NCBI RefSeq assembly: GCF_027706725.1
Contig: NZ_JAQFWQ010000078.1
Span: 1 to 34,561, forward strand
Length of the DNA: 34,561 nt
Origin: Nocardiopsis endophytica
GTDB taxonomy: Bacteria > Actinomycetota > Actinomycetes > Streptosporangiales > Streptosporangiaceae
Reading direction: 5' to 3'
Shown: positions 21,793-29,710 of the stretch, piece by piece
Layout of the letters: each line of letters begins with the position of its first letter
Position numbering within the stretch: position 1 is the first letter of the stretch
The notes under the pieces: generated by a model
Databases searched by the model: none
What the model was told of the DNA's origin: nothing
Seen by the model: only the letters and a program-made list of their open reading frames with translations
Made by a program: the position numbers and the translations under genes

Positions 21793-21809
21793 GTCGTACC
21801 CCCTACGAC
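21793..21809 (-). promoter_or_regulatory. Operator-like inverted repeat upstream of the reductase gene
   Basis: GTCGTA (21793-21798) and TACGAC (21804-21809) are perfect arms around five C/G pairs. The dyad lies 30-46 bases before ATG 21763 in the short gap after the LURP-one gene. Its place suits a repressor site, but no cognate regulator can be named. Confidence 0.45.
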
Positions 21810-21857
21810 CCTTCCGGCGCACAGAACTCATCGCCCGCTCCCATCGGCGGCGCCGGG

Positions 21858-22460
21858 TCAGCGGTCCACGGTCTCGGCGTAGTCCAGCGGCATCGGGGCC
21901 ACGCGCAGCAGCAGCGGAAGCGGGTCGGCCAGCCTCACCTTCTGCCGGACCGTGAAGTCGGCGAAGTACTTCAGCGCCGAGTTCCGGCGGCCCGTGACCG
22001 CGATCCGCGCCAAGGACCTCTTCCCCGGCCCCTGGACCGTGCAGCCCTCCCACCCCGTTTTGAAGCCGTTGATCCCGAGCGACGCCAGCTTGCGGTGGGA
22101 GGCGTCGTGCACGGTGAACCTGCGCTGCAGGGCCGACCTGTCGGTGCGCGTGACGGTGCCGATCAGGTCGCCCGAGGGCGTGCTCACCGACGTCCGGGAC
22201 TTCGTGCGGGTGCGCTCCTCCTCCAGCACCAGCAGCCTCTCGCCGTCCGGGGAGTCCACGACCAGCGTCCGGGTGTTCATCATGCTGCGCGCGAACGCGC
22301 GCACGAGCCGCTTTCCGGCCGATTCGCCGAGGTCCTCGTGGACTCGGGCCAGCACCGTGCCCTTGGTGTCGCGCAGCTCGTAGGCCAAGCCGCCGAACAA
22401 CTCCTCCGAGTTGTCGACCGAACCGATGACCAGGGGGTTGACGTTCACGAAGGGGATCAT
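21858..22460 (-). CDS. LURP-one-related / phospholipid scramblase-like protein
   Basis: The 200-residue protein is predicted to form the 12-stranded tubby-like barrel of LURP-one and scramblase-related proteins. Visible features include VNVNPLVIGSVDNSEELFGG, YELRDTKGTVLARVHEDLG, LVVDSPDGERLLVLEEERTR and RFTVHDASHRKLASLGINGF. No membrane helix is present. Bacterial members have unclear roles, possibly lipid or ligand binding. ATG 22460 follows GGAGG at six bases; extension upstream would be Gly/Arg-rich and unlikely. It runs leftward ahead of the reductase gene, 94 bases apart, and follows the malG terminator with about 140 bases of non-coding DNA between. Confidence 0.8.
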   Translation of the reverse strand: MIPFVNVNPLVIGSVDNSEELFGGLAYELRDTKGTVLARVHEDLGESAGKRLVRAFARSMMNTRTLVVDSPDGERLLVLEEERTRTKSRTSVSTPSGDLIGTVTRTDRSALQRRFTVHDASHRKLASLGINGFKTGWEGCTVQGPGKRSLARIAVTGRRNSALKYFADFTVRQKVRLADPLPLLLRVAPMPLDYAETVDR

Positions 22461-22602
22461 GAGGGGCCTCCGGGACGGGGGGCGTCGGAGTGGATCCTGG
22501 CGGGAGCATATGTCCGACGCGTCTCGGCCGCCGCCGGTTCCCCCACCGCCCCGCCCCAAGGGCCGCGCCTGCCGGCGTTCCCCGGCCCGGCGGCCCCGGC
22601 GC

Positions 22603-22643
22603 GGAGGAGGCCCCGCCCCCTTCTCCCGGGCGGGGCCTCCTCC
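22603..22643 (-). terminator. Strong terminator of malEFG
   Basis: GGAGGAGGCCCCGCCC (22603-22618) and GGGCGGGGCCTCCTCC (22628-22643) are perfect 16-base arms with a nine-base loop. The hairpin begins seven bases after the malG stop. No T-tract follows. Confidence 0.88.
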
Positions 22644-22649
22644 CGCTGC

Positions 22650-23546
22650 TCAGCCCTTCACGGCTCCCGCCGTCAGGCCCTCGGCGATGAAGCGCTGCAG
22701 GTACCAGAACACCGCCAGCACCGGGACCGCCAGCAGCAGCGTCCCCGCCGCGAACATGCCGAAGTTGCTGTCCCTCTGGTCGGCGACCATCGCCGCCAGC
22801 CCCAGCGCCACCGTCTGGGAGTCCGGGTCGCGCAGGAACACGCTCGCCATGATGAACTCGTTCACCGTGGAGATGAACACCAGCAGCCCCACGATCGCCA
22901 GCACCGGTGTCACCAGCGGCACCAGGATGCGGAAGAACATCTGGGCGTGCGTGGCCCCGTCCACCCGGGCGGCCTCGTCGAGTTCGACCGGCAGGGTGTC
23001 GAAGAAGCCCTTCATCAGCCACGTGTTGATGCTCAGCGCGCCGCCCATGTAGACGAGCAGCAGCCCCCAGTGGGTGTCGAACCCGACCTCGGGCCGCAGG
23101 TCGGTGACGGCCGAGAACATCAGGTAGATCGCCACGATCGCCAGGAACTGCGGGAACATCTGGATGATCAGCAGCCCGTACAGCCCGGCCCGGCGCCCCC
23201 GGAAGCGGAAGCGGCTGAACACGTAGGCCGCGAGCGCCGACAGGAACACCGTCGCCGCCGCGTTCGACACCGCCAGCACCAGCGAGTTCAGGTACCACCG
23301 GGGGAAGCGGGTCTCCGTCAGCAATTGCGCGAAGTTGCCCGTGCTCACCCCGGTCGGCACCAGCTGCGCCGTGCTGAGCGTGCCCAGCGGGTTCAGGGCC
23401 GCCGACACCACGAACAGCACCGGGAAGACCGCGAAGGCGGTCATCGCCAGCAGGAACAGGTGCCGCCACAGGTGGCCGAAGGTGCGGCGGGACGCCCGGC
23501 GCCGCACCGGCCGCTGTATCCGCCGCTCCGTCGTCGTCTGCGCCAT
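22650..23546 (-). CDS. malG: Maltose/maltodextrin ABC transporter permease MalG
   Basis: The 298-residue permease is one of two membrane subunits of a maltodextrin importer. Six membrane helices are apparent. The cytoplasmic EAA loop reads ELDEAARVDGATHAQMFFRI followed by LVPLVTPVL and docks the ATPase. The end, FIAEGLTAGAVKG, is typical of MalG. ATG 23546 shares its first base with the last base of the malF stop (TGATG), so the two are coupled. No malK-like ATPase is encoded here; actinobacteria commonly use a shared MsiK ATPase encoded elsewhere. A 16-pair terminator follows the gene. Confidence 0.93.
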   Translation of the reverse strand: MAQTTTERRIQRPVRRRASRRTFGHLWRHLFLLAMTAFAVFPVLFVVSAALNPLGTLSTAQLVPTGVSTGNFAQLLTETRFPRWYLNSLVLAVSNAAATVFLSALAAYVFSRFRFRGRRAGLYGLLIIQMFPQFLAIVAIYLMFSAVTDLRPEVGFDTHWGLLLVYMGGALSINTWLMKGFFDTLPVELDEAARVDGATHAQMFFRILVPLVTPVLAIVGLLVFISTVNEFIMASVFLRDPDSQTVALGLAAMVADQRDSNFGMFAAGTLLLAVPVLAVFWYLQRFIAEGLTAGAVKG

Positions 23547-25150
23547 CAGCGGTTCACCTCTTCCAGCGCCGCGCTCCTGCGCAGACTGAGATAGGAGATC
23601 AGGGTGACGATGAGGAAGATGAACACCGAGATCGCCGCGGCGTAGCCGTACTGCGCGCTCTGCCCGCCGAACGCCAGCCGGTACGTGTAGGTGATCAGCA
23701 GGTCCGTCGTCCCCGCCATGGGGCTGTCGGACGGGAACGGCCCGCCCTCGGTCGTCAGCCAGATCGCGTTGAAGTTGTTGAAGTTGAACGCGAACGTCGC
23801 GATCAGCACCGGCGCCATCGCCACCATCAGCAGGGGCAGGGTGACGTTGCGGAACGCCTGCCAGGCCCCGGCGCCGTCGATGCGCGCCGCCTGGACCAGC
23901 TCCCGGGGGATGGCCTGCAGCGCCCCTGTGGCGATGAGGAACATGTACGGGAACCCGAGCCAGATGTTGATGGTCAGCGCCGCCGCGCGCGCGGTGGAGG
24001 TGCCGCCCAGCCAGTCCACGTCCGTGCCGAGCATCCGGTTGATGAGCCCGAAGTCGGCGTTGAACATGTCCCGCCACAGCAGCATCATCGCGAACGCGGG
24101 CATCGCGTACGGCAGCACCAGCAGCAGCCGGTAGGCGGTCCTGCCGCGCAGCGGCCGGCGGGTGTGCATCGCCAGCGCCACGGACAGGCCGAGCACGAAC
24201 ACTCCGAGCGTGGTCCCGGCCGCGAACACCACGTTCCACCCCAGAATGGAGAAGAACGAGGAGGCGATGCCGGGGTCGGTCACCACGCGCGCGTAGTTGT
24301 CCGCGCCGACGCCGACCCGCCACCCCTGGGAGAGCCGTCGGCCGTCCTCGCTGTAGAACGCCCCGCGCTCGTCGTCGGCGGTGTACACCTCGCCGGTGGA
24401 GGTGTCGGTGACGCAGTCGCACCCGGCGTCGTAGACGCGCGTCGCCCGGCCCTCGTAGGCGGCCGAAAGCCCGCTGGCGCGGATGCCGGTGCCCTCCTGG
24501 GCGGGCACCGCCATCTCCGAGATCTCCTCGCTGCGCTCGCCCGCCTCGGCGGCGGTGAGCAGCGTGTACCCGTCCGCCGCGGTGACCTTTCCGGTGGGTC
24601 CGGTGCTCGCGTCCGGCACCGGCTCCAGGCCGTCGGCGTCCCCGGCGAGGACCCGGCCGTCGTCGCCGGTCAGCAGGAAGACCAGCTCGCCGGTGGCGGC
24701 GTCGCCGCGCGCCGCGAGGGTGAGCACGTAGTCGCCCGCCCCCTCGTCCTGGGCCACCGACGCCGCTTCGATCTGCGCGATCGCCTGCTCCTTGGTGCCC
24801 CGGTGGCCGTCGCCGTAGTTGGTGACCGAGGTGCCGATCGTGTACAGCACCGGCACCACCTGGAAGGCGATCAGCAGCAGGACGCCGGGCAGCAGGTACT
24901 TGGCGGGGATGTGCCGCTTGGACAGGTAGATCCAGAAGACCAGGGCGGTGACCGCCGCCACGGCGGCCAGCCCGATCCAGTTCCCGGCCTGGGCCAGCGG
25001 GATCGCGGCCCACACCGCGACCCCGACCGACACGGCCAGCAGCGCCGCCTTGACCAGGTGCCCGGCGGTGCCGCCGCGCGGGGCCAGGCGCGCTCCGGGG
25101 AGGGGGGCGGGCGCCTTGGGGGCGCCCGCCCCGCCGCTCTGCCTCGCCAC
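23546..25150 (-). CDS. malF: Maltose/maltodextrin ABC transporter permease MalF with a P2-like domain
   Basis: The 534-residue permease has three N-terminal helices, then an extracytoplasmic insert of about 190 residues (about 112-305), then the transmembrane core. Blocks such as VPVLYTIGTSVTNYGDGHRG, AYRLLLVLPYAMPAF, NIWLGFPYMF and TFAFNFNNFN closely follow the E. coli MalF pattern, including the insert position. The EAA loop is LVQAARIDGAGAWQAFRNVT followed by LPLL. Actinobacterial sugar permeases of this type usually lack the insert and have about 300-330 residues. GTG 25150 starts four bases after the malE stop, and the stop overlaps the malG ATG. Confidence 0.93.
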   Translation of the reverse strand: MARQSGGAGAPKAPAPLPGARLAPRGGTAGHLVKAALLAVSVGVAVWAAIPLAQAGNWIGLAAVAAVTALVFWIYLSKRHIPAKYLLPGVLLLIAFQVVPVLYTIGTSVTNYGDGHRGTKEQAIAQIEAASVAQDEGAGDYVLTLAARGDAATGELVFLLTGDDGRVLAGDADGLEPVPDASTGPTGKVTAADGYTLLTAAEAGERSEEISEMAVPAQEGTGIRASGLSAAYEGRATRVYDAGCDCVTDTSTGEVYTADDERGAFYSEDGRRLSQGWRVGVGADNYARVVTDPGIASSFFSILGWNVVFAAGTTLGVFVLGLSVALAMHTRRPLRGRTAYRLLLVLPYAMPAFAMMLLWRDMFNADFGLINRMLGTDVDWLGGTSTARAAALTINIWLGFPYMFLIATGALQAIPRELVQAARIDGAGAWQAFRNVTLPLLMVAMAPVLIATFAFNFNNFNAIWLTTEGGPFPSDSPMAGTTDLLITYTYRLAFGGQSAQYGYAAAISVFIFLIVTLISYLSLRRSAALEEVNR

Positions 25151-25154
25151 CGGG

Positions 25155-26396
25155 TCAGCCGATCTGCTCGGAGATGGCCTTCTCGGCGGAGGACACGGCG
25201 CCGGCCGGGTCCTCGCCGCCGATGACGGCCGCCTGCGCCTTGCCGAACGGGTCCCAGATCGCGCTCATCTCCGGGATGGCGGGCATGGGCTCGGCCTGCT
25301 CGGCGGCCTCCATCATCGCCGACAGGTCGGGGTCGTCGGCCTCGGCGGCCTCGAAGACCTCCAGCAGCGCGGGCGGGCGCGGGTCGGCCTCGTACAGCGC
25401 GGTGGCCAGCTCGGGCTGGGCCACGTTGTTGACGATGAACTCCTCGGCCAGCACCTTGTTCTCGCCGCCGGAGGCGACGAAGAAGCTCTGCACGCCCAGG
25501 AAGGGCCGCGCCTCGTCCATCCCCTCGAACCCGGGGACCGGGGAGATCGCGTAGTCGACGCCCGCGTCCTTGATCCCGGCCAGGGACCAGGGCCCAGTGA
25601 CGAAGTAGGGGGTCTCGCCGCGCTCGAAGAGGGCGTTGACGTTGTCGGCGTCGATGGAGCGCTTGAGCGCGCCGTCGCCGTCCTCGCCCAGCTCGGCGAC
25701 CTTCTCCATGGCCTCGACCGAGGCGTCGGTGCCCACGCCCAGGTCGGAGGGGTCGGGGTCGCCCTCGTCGTCGGTGCCGAACAGGTAGCCGCCGGCCGAG
25801 CTGTAGAAGGGCTGCAGGTGGAAGGGGTCACCGGTCTGGCTGACCTGGAGGCCGAGGACCTCCTTCACCTCGCCGTCCTCCTTGAGGGCCGTGCCGGTCT
25901 CCACCATCTCCTCGACGGTGGCGGGCGCCTCGGGGGCCAGCTCGGTGTTGCGGACCAGCATGAGGGACTCCATGGCGTAGGGGACGCCGTAGAGCTGGCC
26001 CTGGTAGGTGACGGCGTCGATGGCGCCCTCGTCGAACCGCTCGGCGGCGTCCCCGGGGAGCTGGACGGGGTCGATGGAGCCGTTCTGCACCAGGTTGCCG
26101 ATCCAGTCGTGGGCGCCGACGAGGATGTCCGGGCCGGACCCGGCCTCGTGGGCGGTGACGAAGTCGCCCTGGATGTCGTCGACGGGCAGCGACTGCACCT
26201 CGACGCGGACGCCGTTGGCCTCCCCGAACTCCTCGGCGAAGGGCTGGAGGACGTCGGTGCGCTCGGGGTCGGCCCAGATGACCAGGCCGCCCGCGGCCTC
26301 GCCGGAGGGCTCGTCGGAGCCGGAGCAGGCCGTCGCCGCGAGGGCGAGGGCGGCGGCTCCGGCGAGAGCGCGCGGTGCGGCGGTTCTCGGTCTCAT
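25155..26396 (-). CDS. malE: Maltose/maltodextrin-binding lipoprotein MalE
   Basis: The 413-residue solute-binding protein captures maltodextrins outside the cell and delivers them to MalFG. The signal peptide ends LALAATAC with Cys24 as the lipidated residue; the lipobox is slightly atypical (Ala at -3). Family features include [49 protein letters not shown] and [22 protein letters not shown] 26396 has AGGAG nine bases upstream; longer in-frame starts give an Arg-rich leader and are rejected. Its promoter region (26397-26692) carries TTGC-type operators also found between the glucosidase and the LacI regulator. Confidence 0.93.
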   Translation of the reverse strand: MRPRTAAPRALAGAAALALAATACSGSDEPSGEAAGGLVIWADPERTDVLQPFAEEFGEANGVRVEVQSLPVDDIQGDFVTAHEAGSGPDILVGAHDWIGNLVQNGSIDPVQLPGDAAERFDEGAIDAVTYQGQLYGVPYAMESLMLVRNTELAPEAPATVEEMVETGTALKEDGEVKEVLGLQVSQTGDPFHLQPFYSSAGGYLFGTDDEGDPDPSDLGVGTDASVEAMEKVAELGEDGDGALKRSIDADNVNALFERGETPYFVTGPWSLAGIKDAGVDYAISPVPGFEGMDEARPFLGVQSFFVASGGENKVLAEEFIVNNVAQPELATALYEADPRPPALLEVFEAAEADDPDLSAMMEAAEQAEPMPAIPEMSAIWDPFGKAQAAVIGGEDPAGAVSSAEKAISEQIG

Positions 26397-26550
26397 CGGG
26401 GGTTCTCCTCGTCTCGGCCGCTTCCGCCTGGCAGCGGCGGTCGGGGGTGGTGGACGGCGGGGGCGCCGTTCGGCGGGGCGGCGGGGCCGTCCCCGCGGGG
26501 GCCGGCGGCGCGAGCGGAGCGGGCCCGTCGCGCCGGTCCCCCTACCTTCC

Positions 26551-26639
26551 GCAAACCTTGCAAGAAATTGCAGGCATTTTCCATCACAATCCGGAAACAT
26601 CCCTGAAACCCTGCCGAGGTCTTGCGTTCGCTCTTGCAG
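26551..26639 (-). promoter_or_regulatory. MalR-type operator cluster upstream of malE
   Basis: CTTGCAAG (26557-26564) and ATTGCAG (26567-26573) repeat TTGCA with a 10-base period, one helical turn. GCAA at 26551-26554 adds an inverted half. Further upstream CTTGCG (26621-26626) and CTTGCAG (26633-26639) recur. The CTTGCAG wording resembles the heptamers bound by Streptomyces MalR as I recall them. The rest of the 340-base gap holds the glucosidase terminator and the malE leader. I see no gene in it. Confidence 0.65.
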
Positions 26640-26692
26640 CGCCGACCACCGCGGCGGCCCTCCCGCGGACCGCCGCCCCTCGGGCACGCCGA

Positions 26693-26722
26693 CGAGGGAG
26701 GTGGCGCCCGCCGCCTCCCTCG
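26693..26722 (-). terminator. Terminator of the alpha-glucosidase gene
   Basis: CGAGGGAGG (26693-26701) and CCTCCCTCG (26714-26722) are perfect 9-base arms over a 12-base loop. It lies 14 bases past the stop codon. It implies that malEFG is transcribed from its own promoter. Confidence 0.75.
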
Positions 26723-26736
26723 GAAGGGACCCCCTG

Positions 26737-28401
26737 CTAGGCCGCGGCCTGCGGCACGAACCAGACCGCGGTGTCCGGCGGGAGCACCACGGCCCCGTCC
26801 CGGTGCTCCACGGCGCCGCCCGCCAGCAGCACCTCGCCGACGCCGTCCAGCTCGGCCGGGGCGCTCGACATGTTCACCGCGCAGGCGAAGCGGTCCCCGC
26901 GGCGGAACCGCAGCACGCCCCTGGCCGAGCGCTCCCACTCCAGCCCGAGGTCGCCGGGGGACTCGGCCACCAGGCCGCGCCGCAGCCGCAGCGCCTCGGT
27001 GTACAGCGCCAGCACCGACCCCGGGTCCGCGTGCTGCGCCTCCCGGCTCAGCCCTGCCCACTCGGGCGGGACCGGGAGCCACGGCTCACTGCCGTCCGGC
27101 CCGAAGCCGTACGGGGCGCGGCCGCCCTCCCAGGGCAGCGGCACCCTGCAGCCGTCGCGGCCGCGCTCGGTGCGCCCCGAGCGCTCCCAGGTCGGGTCCT
27201 GCAGCGCCTCCTCGGGCAGGTCCGTCACCTCGGGCAGCCCCAGCTCCTCCCCCTGGTAGAGGTAGGCCGAGCCGGGCAGGGCCAGGGTGAGCATCGCGGC
27301 CGCCCGCGCGCGCCTGAGCCCGCCCTCGGGCCCGCCGAAGCGCGTGCGGTGGCGCGTCACGTCGTGGTTCGACAGCACCCACGTGGTGGGCGCCCCGACC
27401 CTCCCGTTGGCCTCCAGGGTCGCGTCGATGACCCGCGCGACCTCCTGCGCGTCCCACCCCGCCCCCAGGTACTCGAAGTTGAAGGCCTGGTGCAGCTCGT
27501 CGGGGCGCACGTAGCGCGCCACCCTCTCGGAGTCCTCCACCCAGGCCTCGGCCACGAGCGCGCGCTCGCCGGGGTAGGAGTCGATGATCCGCCGCCAGTC
27601 GCGGTAGATCTCGTGCACGCCGTCCTGGTCGAAGTAGGGCAGCCGGGTGGAGCCGTCCAGCAGGTCCGGCTTGGCGTCGTCGTCGATGTCGGGCAGCGCG
27701 GGGTCCTTGACCATCCCGTGCGCGACGTCGATGCGGAACCCGTCCACGCCCCGGTCCAGCCAGAAGCGCAGCACGTCCTCGAACTCGGCGCGCACCTCGG
27801 CGTTGGACCAGTCCAGGTCGGGCTGTTCCGGGGCGAAGAGGTGCAGGTACCACTCCTCGGGGGTGCCGTCGGGGCGCTTCAGGCGCGTCCAGGCCGGGCC
27901 GCCGAAGATGGACCGCCAGTTGTTCGGCGGCCGCTCCCCGTCGGGGCCCCTGCCGGGGCGGAAGATGTAGCGCGCGCGCTCGGGCGAGCCCGGCCCGGCC
28001 TCCACGGCCTCGGCGAACCAGCGGTGCGCCGAGGAGGTGTGGTTGGGGACGACGTCGACGATCACGCGCAGCCCCAGGCCGTGGGCGGCCTCGAGCATGG
28101 CGTCGAAGTCCTCCAGCGTGCCGAAGCGCGGGTCGACGTCGCGGTAGTCGGCCACGTCGTAGCCCCCGTCGGCCAGCGGGGAGACGTAGAAGGGGGTGAG
28201 CCACACGGCGTCCACCCCGAGCGCGGCCAGCTCGGGCAGGCGCTGCCGGACTCCGCGCAGGTCGCCGTCACCGTCGCCGTCGGAGTCGGCGAAGCTGCGG
28301 ACGTAGATCTGGTAGATGGAAGCGTCGCGCCACCAGTCGGCGCGGGCTCCGGTGCCCTCCTCCGGCGCACGGAGTGCCTGGGACGCAGGGGACTGCGGCA
28401 T
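26737..28401 (-). CDS. aglA: GH13 alpha-glucosidase
   Basis: The 554-residue cytoplasmic enzyme hydrolyses alpha-glucosidic bonds in imported maltodextrins. GH13 landmarks are all present: DVVPNH (116-121), [10 protein letters not shown] with nucleophile Asp225, VAEAW with acid/base Glu285, and LSNHD with Asp347 as transition-state stabiliser. There is no signal peptide. The [20 protein letters not shown] opening and the C-terminal beta domain fit the alpha-glucosidase subgroup, so the symbol aglA follows the Streptomyces mal locus by analogy. Exact linkage specificity is unproven. ATG 28401 has GGAGGT nine bases upstream. It is divergent from the LacI regulator and followed by malEFG after a terminator. 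Confidence 0.92.
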   Translation of the reverse strand: MPQSPASQALRAPEEGTGARADWWRDASIYQIYVRSFADSDGDGDGDLRGVRQRLPELAALGVDAVWLTPFYVSPLADGGYDVADYRDVDPRFGTLEDFDAMLEAAHGLGLRVIVDVVPNHTSSAHRWFAEAVEAGPGSPERARYIFRPGRGPDGERPPNNWRSIFGGPAWTRLKRPDGTPEEWYLHLFAPEQPDLDWSNAEVRAEFEDVLRFWLDRGVDGFRIDVAHGMVKDPALPDIDDDAKPDLLDGSTRLPYFDQDGVHEIYRDWRRIIDSYPGERALVAEAWVEDSERVARYVRPDELHQAFNFEYLGAGWDAQEVARVIDATLEANGRVGAPTTWVLSNHDVTRHRTRFGGPEGGLRRARAAAMLTLALPGSAYLYQGEELGLPEVTDLPEEALQDPTWERSGRTERGRDGCRVPLPWEGGRAPYGFGPDGSEPWLPVPPEWAGLSREAQHADPGSVLALYTEALRLRRGLVAESPGDLGLEWERSARGVLRFRRGDRFACAVNMSSAPAELDGVGEVLLAGGAVEHRDGAVVLPPDTAVWFVPQAAA

Positions 28402-28441
28402 GCGGGGGTACCTCCACGATCACCCGGGTGTTCCTGAGGCT

Positions 28442-28506
28442 CTGCAAGAGCTTGCGCAATATTACCCAAATCTTGCGGAGGATTGCCGGGAGTTCTGCAT
28501 TAGAGT
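28442..28506. promoter_or_regulatory. Divergent promoter and operators of the glucosidase and LacI genes
   Basis: GCAAG-AG-CTTGC (28444-28455) is an inverted repeat, and TTGCGCAA (28452-28459) overlaps it. TTGC units recur at 28452, 28473 and 28483, spaced 21 and 10 bases. Minus-strand TAATAT (28459-28464) is a good -10 for the glucosidase and lies between them. Plus-strand TAGAGT (28501-28506) ends seven bases before the LacI-family ATG, so that gene is probably leaderless. Repressor binding should affect both directions. Confidence 0.7.
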
Positions 28507-28513
28507 GCTGCCC

Positions 28514-29569
28514 ATGGCTCCACGACTGACCGACATCGCCCGGCACGCGGGCGTCAGTGAGGCGACCGTGTCCCGCGTGCTCAACGACAAGCCGGGGGTG
28601 GGGGCCGAGACCCGGCGGGCGGTGCTGACCGCGCTGGACGTGCTGGGGTACGAGCGCCCCGCACGGCTGCGCAAGCGGTCGGCCGGGCTGGTCGGCATGG
28701 TCGTGCCCGAGCTGGACAACCCGGTCTTCCCGATGTTCGCCCAAGAGGTGGAGAAGGTCCTCGGCCAGCACGGGTACACGCCCGTGCTGGGCACCCAGAC
28801 GCCCGGCGGCAACACCGAGGACGAGTATGTGGAGATGCTGCTGGAGCGCAACGTCGCCGGCATCATCTTCGTGTCCGGGCTGCACGCCGACACCACCGCC
28901 GACCACGACCGCTACCGGCGCCTGACCAGCCAGGGCCTGCCGATCGTGCTGGTCAACGGGTACGCGCAGGACGTCCCGGCGGCGTTCGTCTCCTGCGACG
29001 AGCACGAGGCCGCCCGGCTGGCCGTGGACCACCTGGCCACCCTCGGCCACACCCGCATCGGCTTCGCCAGCGGCCCCGAGCGCTTCGTCCCGGTGCAGCG
29101 CCGCAGGGAGGGCTACCGCGCGGCCATGCTGCGGCACGGGCTCGACCCCGAACGGCTCGTGACGCTGGCCCAGTACGGCGTCGAGGGCGGGTACGCGGCG
29201 GCCGTGCGCCTGCTGCGCGAAGGGGCGACCGCCCTGGTCTGCGGGTCCGACCTGATGGCGCTGGGAGCGATCCGCGCGGCCCGCCAGCGCGGGCTGTCGG
29301 TGCCGCGGGACTTCTCCGCGGTCGGCTTCGACGACTCCCAGCTCATCGCGTTCACCGACCCGCCGCTGACCACGGTGCGCCAGCCGGTCAAGGCCATGGC
29401 GCACGCGTCGGTGCGCAGCCTGACCGACGCCATCAACGGGCACCCCGTCTCCCACGACGAGTACCTGTTCGACCCCGAACTGGTCGTGCGGGCCTCGACC
29501 GCGGTGCCCCCGAGCACGGAGCCCGCGCGCGCGGAGGCGGCCACCGCAGGCCCCGGCGCGCGCACCTGA
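28514..29569 (+). CDS. LacI family regulator of maltodextrin use, MalR-like
   Basis: The 351-residue repressor has an N-terminal LacI helix-turn-helix (LTDIARHAGVSEATVSRVLN, 5-24), the hinge, and a periplasmic-binding-protein-like effector domain (about 60-330). The effector domain includes GLVGMVVPELDNPVFPMFAQ, GIIFVSGLHAD, HTRIGFASGPE and SAVGFDDSQLIAFTDPPLTT. The Ala/Pro-rich tail is variable. ATG 28514 lacks a ribosome site but has a -10 TAGAGT seven bases upstream. Divergent placement from the alpha-glucosidase gene and shared TTGC operators before malE make it the likely maltose-regulon repressor. The inducer is inferred to be a maltodextrin. Confidence 0.9.
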   Translation: MAPRLTDIARHAGVSEATVSRVLNDKPGVGAETRRAVLTALDVLGYERPARLRKRSAGLVGMVVPELDNPVFPMFAQEVEKVLGQHGYTPVLGTQTPGGNTEDEYVEMLLERNVAGIIFVSGLHADTTADHDRYRRLTSQGLPIVLVNGYAQDVPAAFVSCDEHEAARLAVDHLATLGHTRIGFASGPERFVPVQRRREGYRAAMLRHGLDPERLVTLAQYGVEGGYAAAVRLLREGATALVCGSDLMALGAIRAARQRGLSVPRDFSAVGFDDSQLIAFTDPPLTTVRQPVKAMAHASVRSLTDAINGHPVSHDEYLFDPELVVRASTAVPPSTEPARAEAATAGPGART

Positions 29570-29635
29570 CCGCCGGGCGCCCCGCCACGCGCCTCCCGGC
29601 CCCGAGCCGCGCGGGCCACGCCCCTCGGCAAGCGG

Positions 29636-29668
29636 ACGGCCGCCCGCGCCCAGCGCGCCGGCGGCCGT
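29636..29668. terminator. Bidirectional terminator between lacI-type gene and lepA
   Basis: ACGGCCGCC (29636-29644) and GGCGGCCGT (29660-29668) are perfect 9-base arms. The loop itself holds a GCGC/GCGC inner stem. The hairpin lies between two convergent genes. Confidence 0.78.
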
Positions 29669-29710
29669 CGGCCCCCTCCCCCGGTCCGGTGCGGGACCCG
29701 GCGGGCGGGG

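Noticed and set aside
22461-22559. N-terminal extension of the LURP-one protein
   Set aside because: The added residues are Gly/Arg-rich with no ribosome site, whereas ATG 22460 has GGAGG at six bases.
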